Of a stretch of DNA of 64,000 nt, positions 23,600 to 32,349 are shown piece after piece. The notes below the pieces were generated by a model. The model was not told the origin of the DNA, ran no database searches, and worked only from the letters and a program-made list of their open reading frames with translations. The stretch is from Bergeyella cardium (GTDB lineage Bacteria > Bacteroidota > Bacteroidia > Flavobacteriales > Weeksellaceae): positions 390,001-454,000 of the forward strand of contig NZ_QYCZ01000001.1 in the NCBI RefSeq assembly GCF_003614945.1, read 5' to 3'. The first letter of the stretch is position 1. Every line of letters begins with the position of its first letter. Position numbers and translations under genes: made by a program.

Positions 23600-26500
23600 T
23601 TACAGCTCACCTCCTACGCCCTTATATTTCTCTACAAAAGCGGCTATTCTGCGGAAGACCGTCTGTTTCTTGGTGCGATACTCAGGGTTTAGCGGACTCA
23701 TCTTCGGCAAAATGCTATTGAGGTCGGTGCCATTTTCGCTAGCGAGTCCTCGCCTTAGGGAGAGCTGTATGTAGCGCTTGGTGGCCTCTTCGTTTAGATG
23801 TTCCTCCACAATAAGGGCATTGGCTTCTTCTCTTTGTCGCGCTTGGGCGTAGGTGAAGAAAGCCGCGATGATGCTCGGTTTGTCCTTAATCGTGTCCAAA
23901 TTGGTTTCATTGATAAAATCCACGATGAGACTCTCCTTGGCTCGGTTGCCTATGCTTGCCCTAATGATACGGCGTACTTCGTCTACCAAAGCCTCTTTGT
24001 TTCGGTTCTTTTTGTGGTGTTCTAAGATCAGTCCGAGTATGTAATCGAGGTCTATCTCTTGCGACTTGAGCAAGTCTACTTCAAAGACCACTTCTTCCCA
24101 GTCTATAAGTTGTTTTTCTTGCGCCTCATTCTCACGCTCCCTACTTATCCAATCGCGTATATCGTTGTAAGTGGATTTATAGTCTTGTACCAATCGCTCC
24201 TTGAGTACATCCAATTGTACCATAGCGGCTACTTGTTCTTCGGTAAGGAAATGCTCTTTAGCAAAGGTTTTGAGGGCTTCGGGGTCGTTCTTATCAATGG
24301 TTTGCAGTGCTTTGAGATGGGCAAACTCATCATAGTTTTGCAAAATATTTTCCACCTGTAGGTATTCTCCGAAGAGCTTTACAAAGGCTTTTTTGTCGGC
24401 CGAAGTATGGATCTCATCGGGGTCGGGGAATTGTTCTTGCAACTCTTTCACGATTTCGTTATAACCACGGCAGGCCTTTCCGGTAATGATGTCGGTAAAG
24501 CCGTCCAAATACTCTTGGTAACTCTTTTCGAGGATGACGTTCTTGGTGCTCTTATCACCAAAAAGAGTAATGGTATCGACGGTGGGTTGCTCCAAATCGC
24601 GGAAAGTAACGATGTTGCCAAAGCTCTTGGTGCTGTTATAGATGCGATTGGTACGCGAGAAAGCCTGCAAAAGGCCGTGATAGCGCAAGTTCTTATCCAC
24701 AAATAGGGTATTGAGCATAGGGGCATCAAAGCCGGTGAGGAACATGCCTACCACGATCAGCAGGTCTATTTCTTGACTTTTCACTCGGTTGCTTAAGTCG
24801 CGGTAGTAGTTTTCAAACGAATTGCTTTCCAGAGAAAAATTGGTCTTGAACATCGCGTTGTAGTCGGCAATGACTTTTTCCAAAAACTCTTTGGCACTGA
24901 CATCCATAGCGGAAGGTTCGAAAGTTTCGTCAGTAATGTCGCCTATAGCATTCTGTTCTTCATTGGCAGCATAAGAAAAGATAGTCGCTATCTTGAGCGG
25001 TCGGTCGCTATTTTTTTGCAAAGCGTTGAGCTCTTGGTAGTAGCATTTGGCAGCCTCTACACTGCTAACGGCAAACATCGCATTGAAGCCCTTATTACTA
25101 CCCTCATTTCTGTGGGTTTTGAGGCGGAAATTGCGCAAAATGTACGTAGATATTTCCCTAATACGTTCGGGGTGTAGCAAGAGGCGTTTGTTTTCGGCAG
25201 CACTGAGTTTGGCTTCATCTTGCTCGGTTTCTATACCCTTAAATTGCGGACGTACATCGTTGTAATCTACTTTGAATTTCAGTACTTTTTCATCGCGAAT
25301 GGCATCGGTAATTACGTAGGCGTGCAGTTCGCGACCAAACACGCTGGCAGTGGTTTCGCTGCCCAAGGCATTGTCGGGGAAAATAGGGGTGCCTGTAAAA
25401 CCAAATTGGTAGTACTTCTTGAATTTCTTTTTAAGGTTCTTTTGCGCTTCACCAAATTGGGAACGGTGTGCCTCATCGAAGATGAAAACAACTTGCTGGT
25501 CGTATACCGGCAAGTGCTCTTCGCTCCTCATCAGGTTATTGAGTTTCTGGATAGTAGTAACGATAATTTTATGGTCGTTCTTGTTTAAATTCTGTTTGAG
25601 TCCGGCAGTACTACCTGAGCCATTTACACTATCGGGCGAAAAGCGTTGGTACTCCTTCATCGTTTGATAATCCAAATCTTTGCGGTCTACCACAAAGAAC
25701 ACTTTATCGATAAAATCGAGCTGGGTAGCCAGTTGTGCCGCTTTAAAGCTGGTGAGCGTTTTGCCCGAACCTGTAGTGTGCCATATATAACCACCTCCCT
25801 CGAGAGAGCTCCAGCGCTTGGCTTGATAGGCGCTTTTTATCTTCCAGAGCAGCCGTTCGGTAGCGGCTATTTGGTAGGGGCGCATCACTAATAGTGTGTC
25901 GCTTACATCAAGCACCGAATAGGTGAGTAGCACCTGTAACAAAGTGTTTTTCTGAAAGAAGGTAGCGGTAAAATCCTTCAGGTCACGTATAAGAGAATTA
26001 TCAGCTCTTGCCCAATTCATCGTAAAGTCGAAGCTGTTTTTATTGCGCTTTACGGTGTTGGCAAAATAGCGGGTATCGGTACCGTTGGAAATGACAAATA
26101 GTTGCAAGTATTTGTACAATGAACTCTCGCTGTTGAAACTCTCCTTGCTATAGCGATGCACTTGGTTGAACGCCTCACGGATAGCCACCCCTCGTTTTTT
26201 GAGTTCGATTTGCACTAAGGGCAAGCCATTTACTAAGATAGTTACATCGTAACGATTGGCGTGAGAACCTTTCTGTTCGAACTGGTTGATTACTTGTACT
26301 TTATTACGAATGATATTTTTCTTATCAACCAAATAGATATTTTGTATATGTCCATCGTCGAACACAAAGTCGTAGATATAATCGCGGTGCAGTTTGCGTG
26401 ATTTTTCTACCAAGTTATCGCTGGGGGCATCTAAATATTCCTCTACAAAGCGCGCCCATTCGGCATCGGAAAAGGTTACGCTGTTGAGGTTTTGCAGCTG

Positions 26501-26704
26501 CGTGCGCACATTATTCAAGAGTGCGGCGGGGGTAGTAAGCTGCGGAAGGTATTCATAGCCTTGTTCTACCAAATCCTCTATAAATTCGCGTTCTAACGCA
26601 TTTTCACTTTGGTAAGTATCAGGAGCTTCGCTCACTTTAGAGAGTTTAGTATAATTTTCTAAAACGATGTAGTTTTGTGTTTCGGCGATAGTGTTGTAAT
26701 TCAT
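23600..26704 (-). CDS. hsdR: Type I restriction endonuclease subunit R
   Basis: HsdR (1034 aa) is the nuclease and DNA-translocase subunit of a type I system. The N-terminal nuclease domain has a PD-(D/E)xK-type core ([20 protein letters not shown]: Asp, then E-x-K). The helicase follows with Walker A '[16 protein letters not shown]', DEAH box '[12 protein letters not shown]', motif III 'GFTGTPIF', and later '[13 protein letters not shown]' and '[12 protein letters not shown]'. The C-terminal helical part is complete. It is the last gene of the operon, 90 bases after the prrC-like gene. No frameshift is visible, so restriction should be possible whenever HsdS and HsdM function. Confidence 0.94.
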   Translation of the reverse strand: MNYNTIAETQNYIVLENYTKLSKVSEAPDTYQSENALEREFIEDLVEQGYEYLPQLTTPAALLNNVRTQLQNLNSVTFSDAEWARFVEEYLDAPSDNLVEKSRKLHRDYIYDFVFDDGHIQNIYLVDKKNIIRNKVQVINQFEQKGSHANRYDVTILVNGLPLVQIELKKRGVAIREAFNQVHRYSKESFNSESSLYKYLQLFVISNGTDTRYFANTVKRNKNSFDFTMNWARADNSLIRDLKDFTATFFQKNTLLQVLLTYSVLDVSDTLLVMRPYQIAATERLLWKIKSAYQAKRWSSLEGGGYIWHTTGSGKTLTSFKAAQLATQLDFIDKVFFVVDRKDLDYQTMKEYQRFSPDSVNGSGSTAGLKQNLNKNDHKIIVTTIQKLNNLMRSEEHLPVYDQQVVFIFDEAHRSQFGEAQKNLKKKFKKYYQFGFTGTPIFPDNALGSETTASVFGRELHAYVITDAIRDEKVLKFKVDYNDVRPQFKGIETEQDEAKLSAAENKRLLLHPERIREISTYILRNFRLKTHRNEGSNKGFNAMFAVSSVEAAKCYYQELNALQKNSDRPLKIATIFSYAANEEQNAIGDITDETFEPSAMDVSAKEFLEKVIADYNAMFKTNFSLESNSFENYYRDLSNRVKSQEIDLLIVVGMFLTGFDAPMLNTLFVDKNLRYHGLLQAFSRTNRIYNSTKSFGNIVTFRDLEQPTVDTITLFGDKSTKNVILEKSYQEYLDGFTDIITGKACRGYNEIVKELQEQFPDPDEIHTSADKKAFVKLFGEYLQVENILQNYDEFAHLKALQTIDKNDPEALKTFAKEHFLTEEQVAAMVQLDVLKERLVQDYKSTYNDIRDWISRERENEAQEKQLIDWEEVVFEVDLLKSQEIDLDYILGLILEHHKKNRNKEALVDEVRRIIRASIGNRAKESLIVDFINETNLDTIKDKPSIIAAFFTYAQARQREEANALIVEEHLNEEATKRYIQLSLRRGLASENGTDLNSILPKMSPLNPEYRTKKQTVFRRIAAFVEKYKGVGGEL

Positions 26705-26794
26705 TCTTAAAAACTTGCTTATTTAGGGGCAAAACTTGCTTATTCTTTCTTGAAGGTATATTTTGCATTTACACTTGTAAGAAATTGTATGCTA

Positions 26795-27895
26795 TCATTG
26801 CTGCCCCTCTTTCCAATATTTATCCCCTACAAGATGATTAAATAAAAGTTTTAAGTCTTCCTTTGCAGAGTTAGTAGGTTCTGCAATAGCTTCATTTGAT
26901 AAAGTAGAGTGGCTGGTATACTGAATGATTCTATTGTAATATTTTTGTTTTTCGTCAGGTAATAAATGCGACCATTGTGGATAACCAAAAAAACTTGCAG
27001 TTTTTTCGTAAAGATTTCTCAACAATATGAAATGATATTTTTGAATACTTTTTGTTTGAATAGCATCTTCTATAGTCTGCTTTAGAAATAAGTGATAGGA
27101 AAAACTTTTATTAGAATCTCCATCTTTTTTTTCTAATTCAAATGTCCCATCTTCATTTTTTCTTAACATATAAGTTGCTTTTGAGTTTAGTTCGTTATAC
27201 AATACATTATAGAATAAAGGGCTATGTGTTGTAATTATAAACTTTAATTGCTTATTCTGACTTGATTTTATTAGATCAGCTATATCTACAGCTAATTCTA
27301 TTAAGTGATTTTCATCTAAAGAACTTACTGGGTCATCTATAAAAACATATTCTAGCTCATTAAACCCTTCTACAGGACGATCATCTACTTTAGGAATGTT
27401 TAAAGTCTCAATAACTTCTTTTAATAAACTATAGAAAATACACCAAATAAGACAATTTTCTTCTCCTTTTGAGATCTTTATATTTTCTAATCGTGTTTCA
27501 TTACCTCCTTCTACAGAGAAGTTAACCTCGCTATAATCTTCATTAAAACGAGGTGTTAACTTATTACTAGTATAACGTTGAAAGTTAGAGATAATATTCC
27601 TTTCTTGTCCTTCATCTACAAGTACCCAATGAGTAAAACCATTAGGACGAATTTTTAATTTTCTATTTGTATCCTCTTCTAGGTCATTATCCCAATAAAA
27701 TAAGTCTTCTGTAAAGGCATTGTAGTAAATAATCTTTGAACGAGTTTTTTCATCATCATCTTGTTTAGAAGAGACTAAATCCTTAAAGATACGAGACAAA
27801 CGTGTTTTACCTACACCATTGAAAGCATAAATAAGTTGTACTTTTTTAGAACTATCTTTTAGCTCTTCTGCTATTTCTTTGAGTGTTTTTCCCAT
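26795..27895 (-). CDS. prrC: PrrC-like anticodon nuclease
   Basis: A 366-aa protein with an ABC-type ATPase half: P-loop at residues 23-31 (YAFNGVGKT), signature 'ISKGEENC' (141-148), Walker B/D-loop 'FIDDPVSSLD' (185-194) and H-loop His224. The C-terminal part contains Arg293, Glu297 and His329. I recall the PrrC nuclease triad as Arg320-Glu324-His356, which has the same spacing (4, then 32). PrrC of E. coli cuts tRNA-Lys in the anticodon loop when its partner type I enzyme is inhibited by phage. Here the gene lies between hsdS and hsdR, five bases after hsdS, as in prrABCD. At 366 aa it is near PrrC size (396 aa) and far too short for RloC. tRNA target unknown. Confidence 0.82.
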   Translation of the reverse strand: MGKTLKEIAEELKDSSKKVQLIYAFNGVGKTRLSRIFKDLVSSKQDDDEKTRSKIIYYNAFTEDLFYWDNDLEEDTNRKLKIRPNGFTHWVLVDEGQERNIISNFQRYTSNKLTPRFNEDYSEVNFSVEGGNETRLENIKISKGEENCLIWCIFYSLLKEVIETLNIPKVDDRPVEGFNELEYVFIDDPVSSLDENHLIELAVDIADLIKSSQNKQLKFIITTHSPLFYNVLYNELNSKATYMLRKNEDGTFELEKKDGDSNKSFSYHLFLKQTIEDAIQTKSIQKYHFILLRNLYEKTASFFGYPQWSHLLPDEKQKYYNRIIQYTSHSTLSNEAIAEPTNSAKEDLKLLFNHLVGDKYWKEGQQ

Positions 27896-27900
27896 AGTTA

Positions 27901-28477
27901 TTATTGGTTGTTGGCAAATGTTAATAATTTCTCCCTATAATACTCGTATTGTTTTCTGCGCAGGGCTATTTCTTTGGGCAGCCCCTCACTGATAGAATTC
28001 ACCAAAGTATCGAACTTATCGAGAATAGTGGCAATACGCTGTTGCTCGAAGAGTGGAGGGAGGGGGATAGGATAATCCATAATTTTTTGTTTATCTCCAC
28101 GAGGCATTTTTGCTCCCTTTGCATATTTCATATTATAATTGAAAAACTTATCATCAGCAAGTATATGATATAAATATTTCGCATTAACAGAGTTGTCTAT
28201 AAGATGAATAACTAAAACATCTCCACTTGCACCTCCATCGTTATCAGCCAACCATATTTTTTTTAAATAAGGGCGAATATTTCCTATTAGTACATCATTG
28301 ATATTATATGCTGTTACATTGCCTTCTGAAGGGACATAATTAGAAATTATTTTGCCAGCCTTGTTTTGTAATAAATTCTCAACTCCAATATAATTATTTT
28401 CCTCTACAGAAGATGCTTTTATTCTCTTATCTGAGTATGTTGCTACTTCTCCCAGCGTTTTCCAAACTATCTCAGTA
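27901..28477 (-). CDS. hsdS: HsdS second half, out of frame behind the poly-G tract
   Basis: Continues the specificity subunit in the frame reached only if the G-run is one base shorter (or two longer). Read from the tract it gives 'TEIVWKTLGEVATYSDKRIK', a second target-recognition domain, then 'YPIPLPPLFEQQRIATILDKF' and 'RRKQYEYYREKLLTF'. No ATG or stop occurs between the tract and the TRD, so it has no start of its own. It is intact otherwise, which argues for switching rather than decay. Confidence 0.85.
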
Positions 28478-29125
28478 CCCCCCCCCCTCTATCTTATTGA
28501 AAGTCAATAATTTATTTCGATAGTATTCATACTGCCGCTTGCGGCAGTCCAGCTCCGCCTCCAGCTCCGCCTCCAGCTGGGTGAACTTGTCCAAAATACG
28601 AACAATCTCTTGCTGGACAGAAAAAGGAGGGAGGGGGATTTGGAATGTGCCAAACTCTTCCTTTGTAATAGTTTTTATTGTGCTTCCCCTTGCATTTTCT
28701 TTTTTTATGCCAAAGATACGTTTAAGTTGATATGCAAAATATCTTATGTCAACCTCATTATCTATATGTGTGAATATAGCTATAGTTCTATCTACATAAG
28801 AATCATATTGAGTTATAGCGACTCTGCCAATAGTACCTTGTAAAGATACTAATATTGTACCTTCCGGCACAAAAACACTTTTAGGCATCGCTAACTGCGA
28901 TATTCTTTGTTTAGTTATAGAAACAAGATTGAATTTGTTATCTTCCATATCAGCAACTTGCACAAAAGGCATTGAATTATCCCCCCCATACCATTCAGAT
29001 TTCGTATATGGCTGAGGAAAAGAACCTCGCCTAAATGTTGCTACCTCTCCCAGTGGTTTCCATACCACTTCAGCGCCTTGTAGGAGGCGTTCTATATAAG
29101 GGAATATTTTTGGTTCTTGTGTCAT
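28472..29125 (-). CDS. hsdS: Type I specificity subunit HsdS, N-terminal half (truncated state)
   Basis: The present frame encodes 217 aa: a first target-recognition domain (about 20-170, opening 'VVWKPLGEVATFRRG'), the conserved 'IPLPPFSVQQEIVRILDKF', a LEAELEAEL spacer and 'RKRQYEYYRNKLLTF'. It ends at EGGGY and a stop inside and after the G10 tract. With nine G the gene would continue into the second half for a total of 407 aa, the normal HsdS length. A one-TRD HsdS can still work: in NgoAV a truncated HsdS from a poly-G gene is known to form an active dimer. Its start overlaps the rhuM-type stop by four bases. Confidence 0.88.
   Translation of the reverse strand: MTQEPKIFPYIERLLQGAEVVWKPLGEVATFRRGSFPQPYTKSEWYGGDNSMPFVQVADMEDNKFNLVSITKQRISQLAMPKSVFVPEGTILVSLQGTIGRVAITQYDSYVDRTIAIFTHIDNEVDIRYFAYQLKRIFGIKKENARGSTIKTITKEEFGTFQIPLPPFSVQQEIVRILDKFTQLEAELEAELDCRKRQYEYYRNKLLTFNKIEGGGY
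28478..28487 (-). repeat. Poly-G (G10) tract in hsdS, phase-variation site
   Basis: Ten consecutive C on the plus strand (G on the coding strand), exactly between the two HsdS halves. Ten G gives the stop TGA two codons later; nine or twelve G joins both halves in frame. A second, shorter G7 run lies in the first TRD at 28981-28987 (codons Gly-Gly-Asp). Confidence 0.9.
28550..28577 (-). repeat. 12-bp repeat encoding LEAE units in the HsdS spacer
   Basis: Two exact 12-bp units (28550-28561, 28562-28573) plus a partial third encode LEAE-LEAE-L between the two halves of HsdS. EcoR124-type enzymes carry TAEL repeats at this position, and the change from two to three units alters the spacer of the DNA target by one base. 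Confidence 0.75.
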
Positions 29126-30105
29126 TGTTTTTTCTTTAGGGATTTTTCAAAATCTGAAAATATCTTTTGTGTTTTGTTAAATTCATCGTACTCTGCTTTA
29201 GCTTTGTGCTCTGCCTGCTTTTTGCTGATACTTCCTTTGCCCTTAAGAATGTCATATTTCCGAAAGGCTAAAAACTCATTGATGCTTTTAGCAAACTCTT
29301 CCATAGTAAACGTGTTTTCACGCTCAATCAGATCTTCAATATAATCGAAATAGCCTGTTACAGCGCGCTCCAACTGACGAATTTGTTTCTCCTCTAAATA
29401 GTTTTTTGCCACAGTAACATCGCTTTTGAGTATTCTACCATCGGGAGCGTTCTTCCAAGTGGTCAGCCCCATATGCTCTTTTGTTTTATCAGCTGATGTA
29501 TTGATAATTTCTGCCGCTGTTTTTCCAGTAATAGCATAATGAAACTTGTTTTGTACCATTGCATAAAAGTCTTTAGTAATATCAGCCTCTTTATCATAAT
29601 CAATACTGCATTCGGCAAAAATATCGGTTATTTGCAACCATATTCTTCGTTCGCTGGCACGAATAGAGCGAACGCGTTCCAGCAATTCCCTAAAATAGTC
29701 TTTCCCAAATGCTCCCTCACCTTGTTTCAAACGCTCGTCATCCATTGCAAAGCCTTTGGTCATATACTCTTTCAAAACAGAGGTTGCCCAAATTCTAAAT
29801 TGTGTTGCTTTGCGTGAATTGACACGGTAGCCTACTGAGATAATGGCATCAAGGTTGTAGAACTGTGTCAGATAGTTTTTACCATCAGTTGCAGTTGCCG
29901 AGATTTTCTCGGTAACTGAATTTTTGTCAAGTTCTCCTTCTGCAAAAATATTTTTCAAGTGCAGGGATATATTGTCTGTAGAGCAATTAAAAAGTTCTGC
30001 CATTGCCTTTTGTGTAAGCCAAATGGTTTCACCTTTAACAACAGCGTTAACAGAAACCGCTTCTTGCGGTGTATTATAAATCAGATATTTTATTTCACTA
30101 TTCAT
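29122..30105 (-). CDS. rhuM: RhuM family protein
   Basis: A 327-aa protein of the virulence RhuM family. The N-terminal half has the family pattern: 'VNAVVKGETIWLTQKAMAE', 'LFNCSTDNISLHLKNIF', 'VTEKISATATDGKNYLT', 'YNLDAIISVGYRVNSRKA' and 'FRIWATSVLKEYMTKGFAM'. The C-terminal half is helical and charged. The function is unknown; the N-terminal part resembles small DNA-binding domains of phage-type regulators. It is inserted between hsdM and hsdS, three bases after hsdM and overlapping hsdS by four, so it is translated as part of the RM operon. RhuM genes are often seen in such operons. Confidence 0.88.
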   Translation of the reverse strand: MNSEIKYLIYNTPQEAVSVNAVVKGETIWLTQKAMAELFNCSTDNISLHLKNIFAEGELDKNSVTEKISATATDGKNYLTQFYNLDAIISVGYRVNSRKATQFRIWATSVLKEYMTKGFAMDDERLKQGEGAFGKDYFRELLERVRSIRASERRIWLQITDIFAECSIDYDKEADITKDFYAMVQNKFHYAITGKTAAEIINTSADKTKEHMGLTTWKNAPDGRILKSDVTVAKNYLEEKQIRQLERAVTGYFDYIEDLIERENTFTMEEFAKSINEFLAFRKYDILKGKGSISKKQAEHKAKAEYDEFNKTQKIFSDFEKSLKKKQ

Positions 30106-30108
30106 ATC

Positions 30109-31656
30109 TTACCCCTCTATTTCTCTGATAATCCCCTCAATATCAGCCCTAAGTTCATTAATCCGCACTACGGTTTGCGCTACTTCGGCGTTAAGTTGCT
30201 GAATATCTATCACTTCTCGGGTGTCTTTTGCTTCTACATACGAACTAACGGATAGGTTGTAGTCATTTTCGGCTATCTGCTGGTTGTCTACCATCGCAGC
30301 GATGTGAGGTACTGCCTCTTTGCCGGCAAAAATACTAACGATACGCGCTATATGGGCATCAGTAAGTACGTTGTTATTGGTTTCTTTCTTAAAAAAGTCT
30401 TCACCACTAGCATCGATGAATTGGGTACGGGTATCGGGTTTGTGTTTGGAAAGCACCAATATATTCACAGCAATGCTGGTGCCGTAGAAAAGGTTGGGGG
30501 GTAGGGCGATAACGGTTTCTACATAGTTGTTGTCGATGAGGTATTTGCGTATTTTCTGTTCGGCGCCTCCACGGTAAAAAATACCAGGGAAGCATACGAT
30601 AGCCGCACGCCCCTTAGCGGAAAGGTAGCTAAGTGAATGCAGAACAAAAGCAAAGTCGGCTTTGGAATTGGGGGCTAAGACCCCTGCAGGAGCAAAGCGG
30701 TCGTCATTGATAAGGGTAGGGTCATCGCTGCCTATCCAGTTCACCGAATAAGGAGGATTGGAAACGATGGCATCAAAAGGTTTTTCGTCGCCAAAGCAAG
30801 GGGTTATGAGGGTATCGCCTAAGGCAATATTGAATTTATCGTAGTTGATATTGTGCAAGAACATATTCATACGCGCCAAGTTGTAGGTGGTATGATTGAT
30901 CTCCTGCCCAAAAAAGCCGTCCTCTATCAGGTGGGCGTCGAACTGTTTTTTGGCTTGTAGCAGCAGAGAGCCCGAACCACAAGCGGGGTCATAGATCTTA
31001 TTGACCCTTGATTGCCCATGGAGGGCAAGCTGAGCGATGAGTTTGGAGACATGCTGAGGGGTGAAGAACTCCCCGCCCGACTTGCCTGCGTTGGCGGCAT
31101 AGTTGGAGATAAGGAACTCATAAGCATCGCCAAAGAGGTCGATTTGGTGGTTTTCAAAATCGCCAAAACTAAGTCCTGCCACTCCATTAATTACCGCTGC
31201 GAGGCGTTTGTTTTTTTCCTCAACGGTATTGCCAAGTCGGTTGGAGGTAGTGTCGAAGTCGGCAAAAAGACCTTTGATATCTGCTTCGGAGGGGTAGCCA
31301 TTGGCGGAACTTTCGATAGCCGAGAAGATAGCTGCTAAATCAGTATTGAGATTGGAATTAGTATTTGCATTTTTAGCTACATTCACAAACAGCTGAGAAG
31401 GGTAGATAAAATAACCCTTAGTTTTCGTAGCATCGTCTTTTATTTCGGGAGTAATAGCCTCGTCAGGCAATTGGGCATACTGCACACTCTCGTCACCTCC
31501 CTCTATAAAGTTAGTAAAATTTTCGCTGATAAAACGATAGAAAAGGGTACCTAATACAAATTGTTTAAAATCCCAACCATCTACAGCGCCGCGCACATCA
31601 TTAGCTATTTTCCAAATCTGTGCCTGCAAGGCGGCTCTCTGTTCTGTACTCGACAT
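30109..31656 (-). CDS. hsdM: Type I DNA N6-adenine methyltransferase subunit M
   Basis: HsdM (515 aa) methylates adenine and, with two copies per HsdS, forms the modification enzyme. An N-terminal helical domain ([20 protein letters not shown] in overlapping pieces) is followed by '[17 protein letters not shown]', the SAM motif '[13 protein letters not shown]' and the catalytic 'NPPYSVNW'. It is full length and is the first gene of the minus-strand operon. A TACCTTTG box on the minus strand (31683-31690) may be its -7 element, but no TTG sits at the right distance. Confidence 0.95.
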   Translation of the reverse strand: MSSTEQRAALQAQIWKIANDVRGAVDGWDFKQFVLGTLFYRFISENFTNFIEGGDESVQYAQLPDEAITPEIKDDATKTKGYFIYPSQLFVNVAKNANTNSNLNTDLAAIFSAIESSANGYPSEADIKGLFADFDTTSNRLGNTVEEKNKRLAAVINGVAGLSFGDFENHQIDLFGDAYEFLISNYAANAGKSGGEFFTPQHVSKLIAQLALHGQSRVNKIYDPACGSGSLLLQAKKQFDAHLIEDGFFGQEINHTTYNLARMNMFLHNINYDKFNIALGDTLITPCFGDEKPFDAIVSNPPYSVNWIGSDDPTLINDDRFAPAGVLAPNSKADFAFVLHSLSYLSAKGRAAIVCFPGIFYRGGAEQKIRKYLIDNNYVETVIALPPNLFYGTSIAVNILVLSKHKPDTRTQFIDASGEDFFKKETNNNVLTDAHIARIVSIFAGKEAVPHIAAMVDNQQIAENDYNLSVSSYVEAKDTREVIDIQQLNAEVAQTVVRINELRADIEGIIREIEG

Positions 31657-31882
31657 GATGATCGTTTTGTTTTTTTAAGAGCCAAAGGTACATAAATATT
31701 TTGGAATATACTCGTTTTTTTTGGGAAAATCTCGAAAATAATAATCTACGAGCCATAGCCTTGTATCAATAGAGCTCTCTATTAGAAAAACGAGTTCCGA
31801 AGTTTTTACAATCCTTTTCCCATATTTTTCATTTGTCCGTTGTGAGGCTTGCCCCAACAGACAAATAGAAAAATAGGGAAAA
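31657..31882. other. Gene-free start of the hsdM upstream region
   Basis: Holds the possible hsdM -7 box (31683-31690, minus) and a 60-codon minus frame for which I find no support. The next 470 bases up to int contain only the hairpin, an A+T-rich stretch and the 33-bp array. Confidence 0.4.
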
Positions 31883-31938
31883 GCAAGATTGTCTTTGTAT
31901 ATCTCAACGTAAGTTGTATATACAAAGACACATCTTGC
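31883..31938. other. 56-base near-perfect hairpin with a GTAA loop
   Basis: From outside in: GCAAGAT, a one-against-two bulge, GTCTTTGTATAT/ATATACAAAGAC, then CAAC-GTAA-GTTG. In all 23 paired positions with two small bulges. The plus-strand RNA would end in a GNRA tetraloop. The minus strand is followed by CTTTTCCC, so a terminator role is possible. It is 230 bases upstream of hsdM. Confidence 0.65.
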
Positions 31939-32166
31939 TATTCAAAAATTGGGCTAATTCAGAGTAGTCTAACGTGTTGATAATAAATAGTTTGTTTGTT
32001 TGTTCTAAGAGAAGGTTCTTTTGGAAGGAAAAATAGGAATATTGCAGAAAAAAATGAAGGTTCCTATATTTAATGTATATTATATATATTATATGTATAT
32101 AGATAAAAGATATTTTTTTAATATATTGAAAATTAATATTTTATAAAATCAACCACGCACTATTTT

Positions 32167-32345
32167 ACGCACCCCCATAGGGTAACCGTGTACTGATTTA
32201 CGCACCCCTACAGGGTAACCGTGTACTGATTTACGCACCCCTATAGGGTAACCATGTACTGATTTACGCACCCCTACAGGGTAACCGTGTACTGATTTAC
32301 GCACCCCCATAGGGTAACCATGTACTGATTTACGCACCTCAATAG
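32167..32345. repeat. 33-bp tandem repeat beside the integrase gene, five units
   Basis: Five units start at 32167, 32200, 32233, 32266 and 32299, with partial units at 32155 and 32332. The consensus contains ACGCACCCCTA, AGGGTAACC and TGTACTGATTT; differences are limited to C/T and A/G changes at three places. The array stops a few bases before the int stop codon. Frames through it give an 11-residue repeat (VRKSVHGYPVG), probably not a protein. Confidence 0.8.
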
Positions 32346-32349
32346 ATAG

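Noticed and set aside
26795-27895. RloC-type nuclease or generic AAA ATPase
   Set aside because: RloC is much longer and has a coiled-coil zinc hook, absent here. A generic ATPase would not explain the triad spacing and operon position.
31675-31857. 60-codon minus-strand frame upstream of hsdM
   Set aside because: No recognisable motif, and it overlaps the probable hsdM promoter.
32149-32337. Protein made of 11-residue repeats (VRKSVHGYPVG) from the 33-bp array
   Set aside because: No leader, no promoter and no end beyond the array. More likely a translated image of a DNA repeat.
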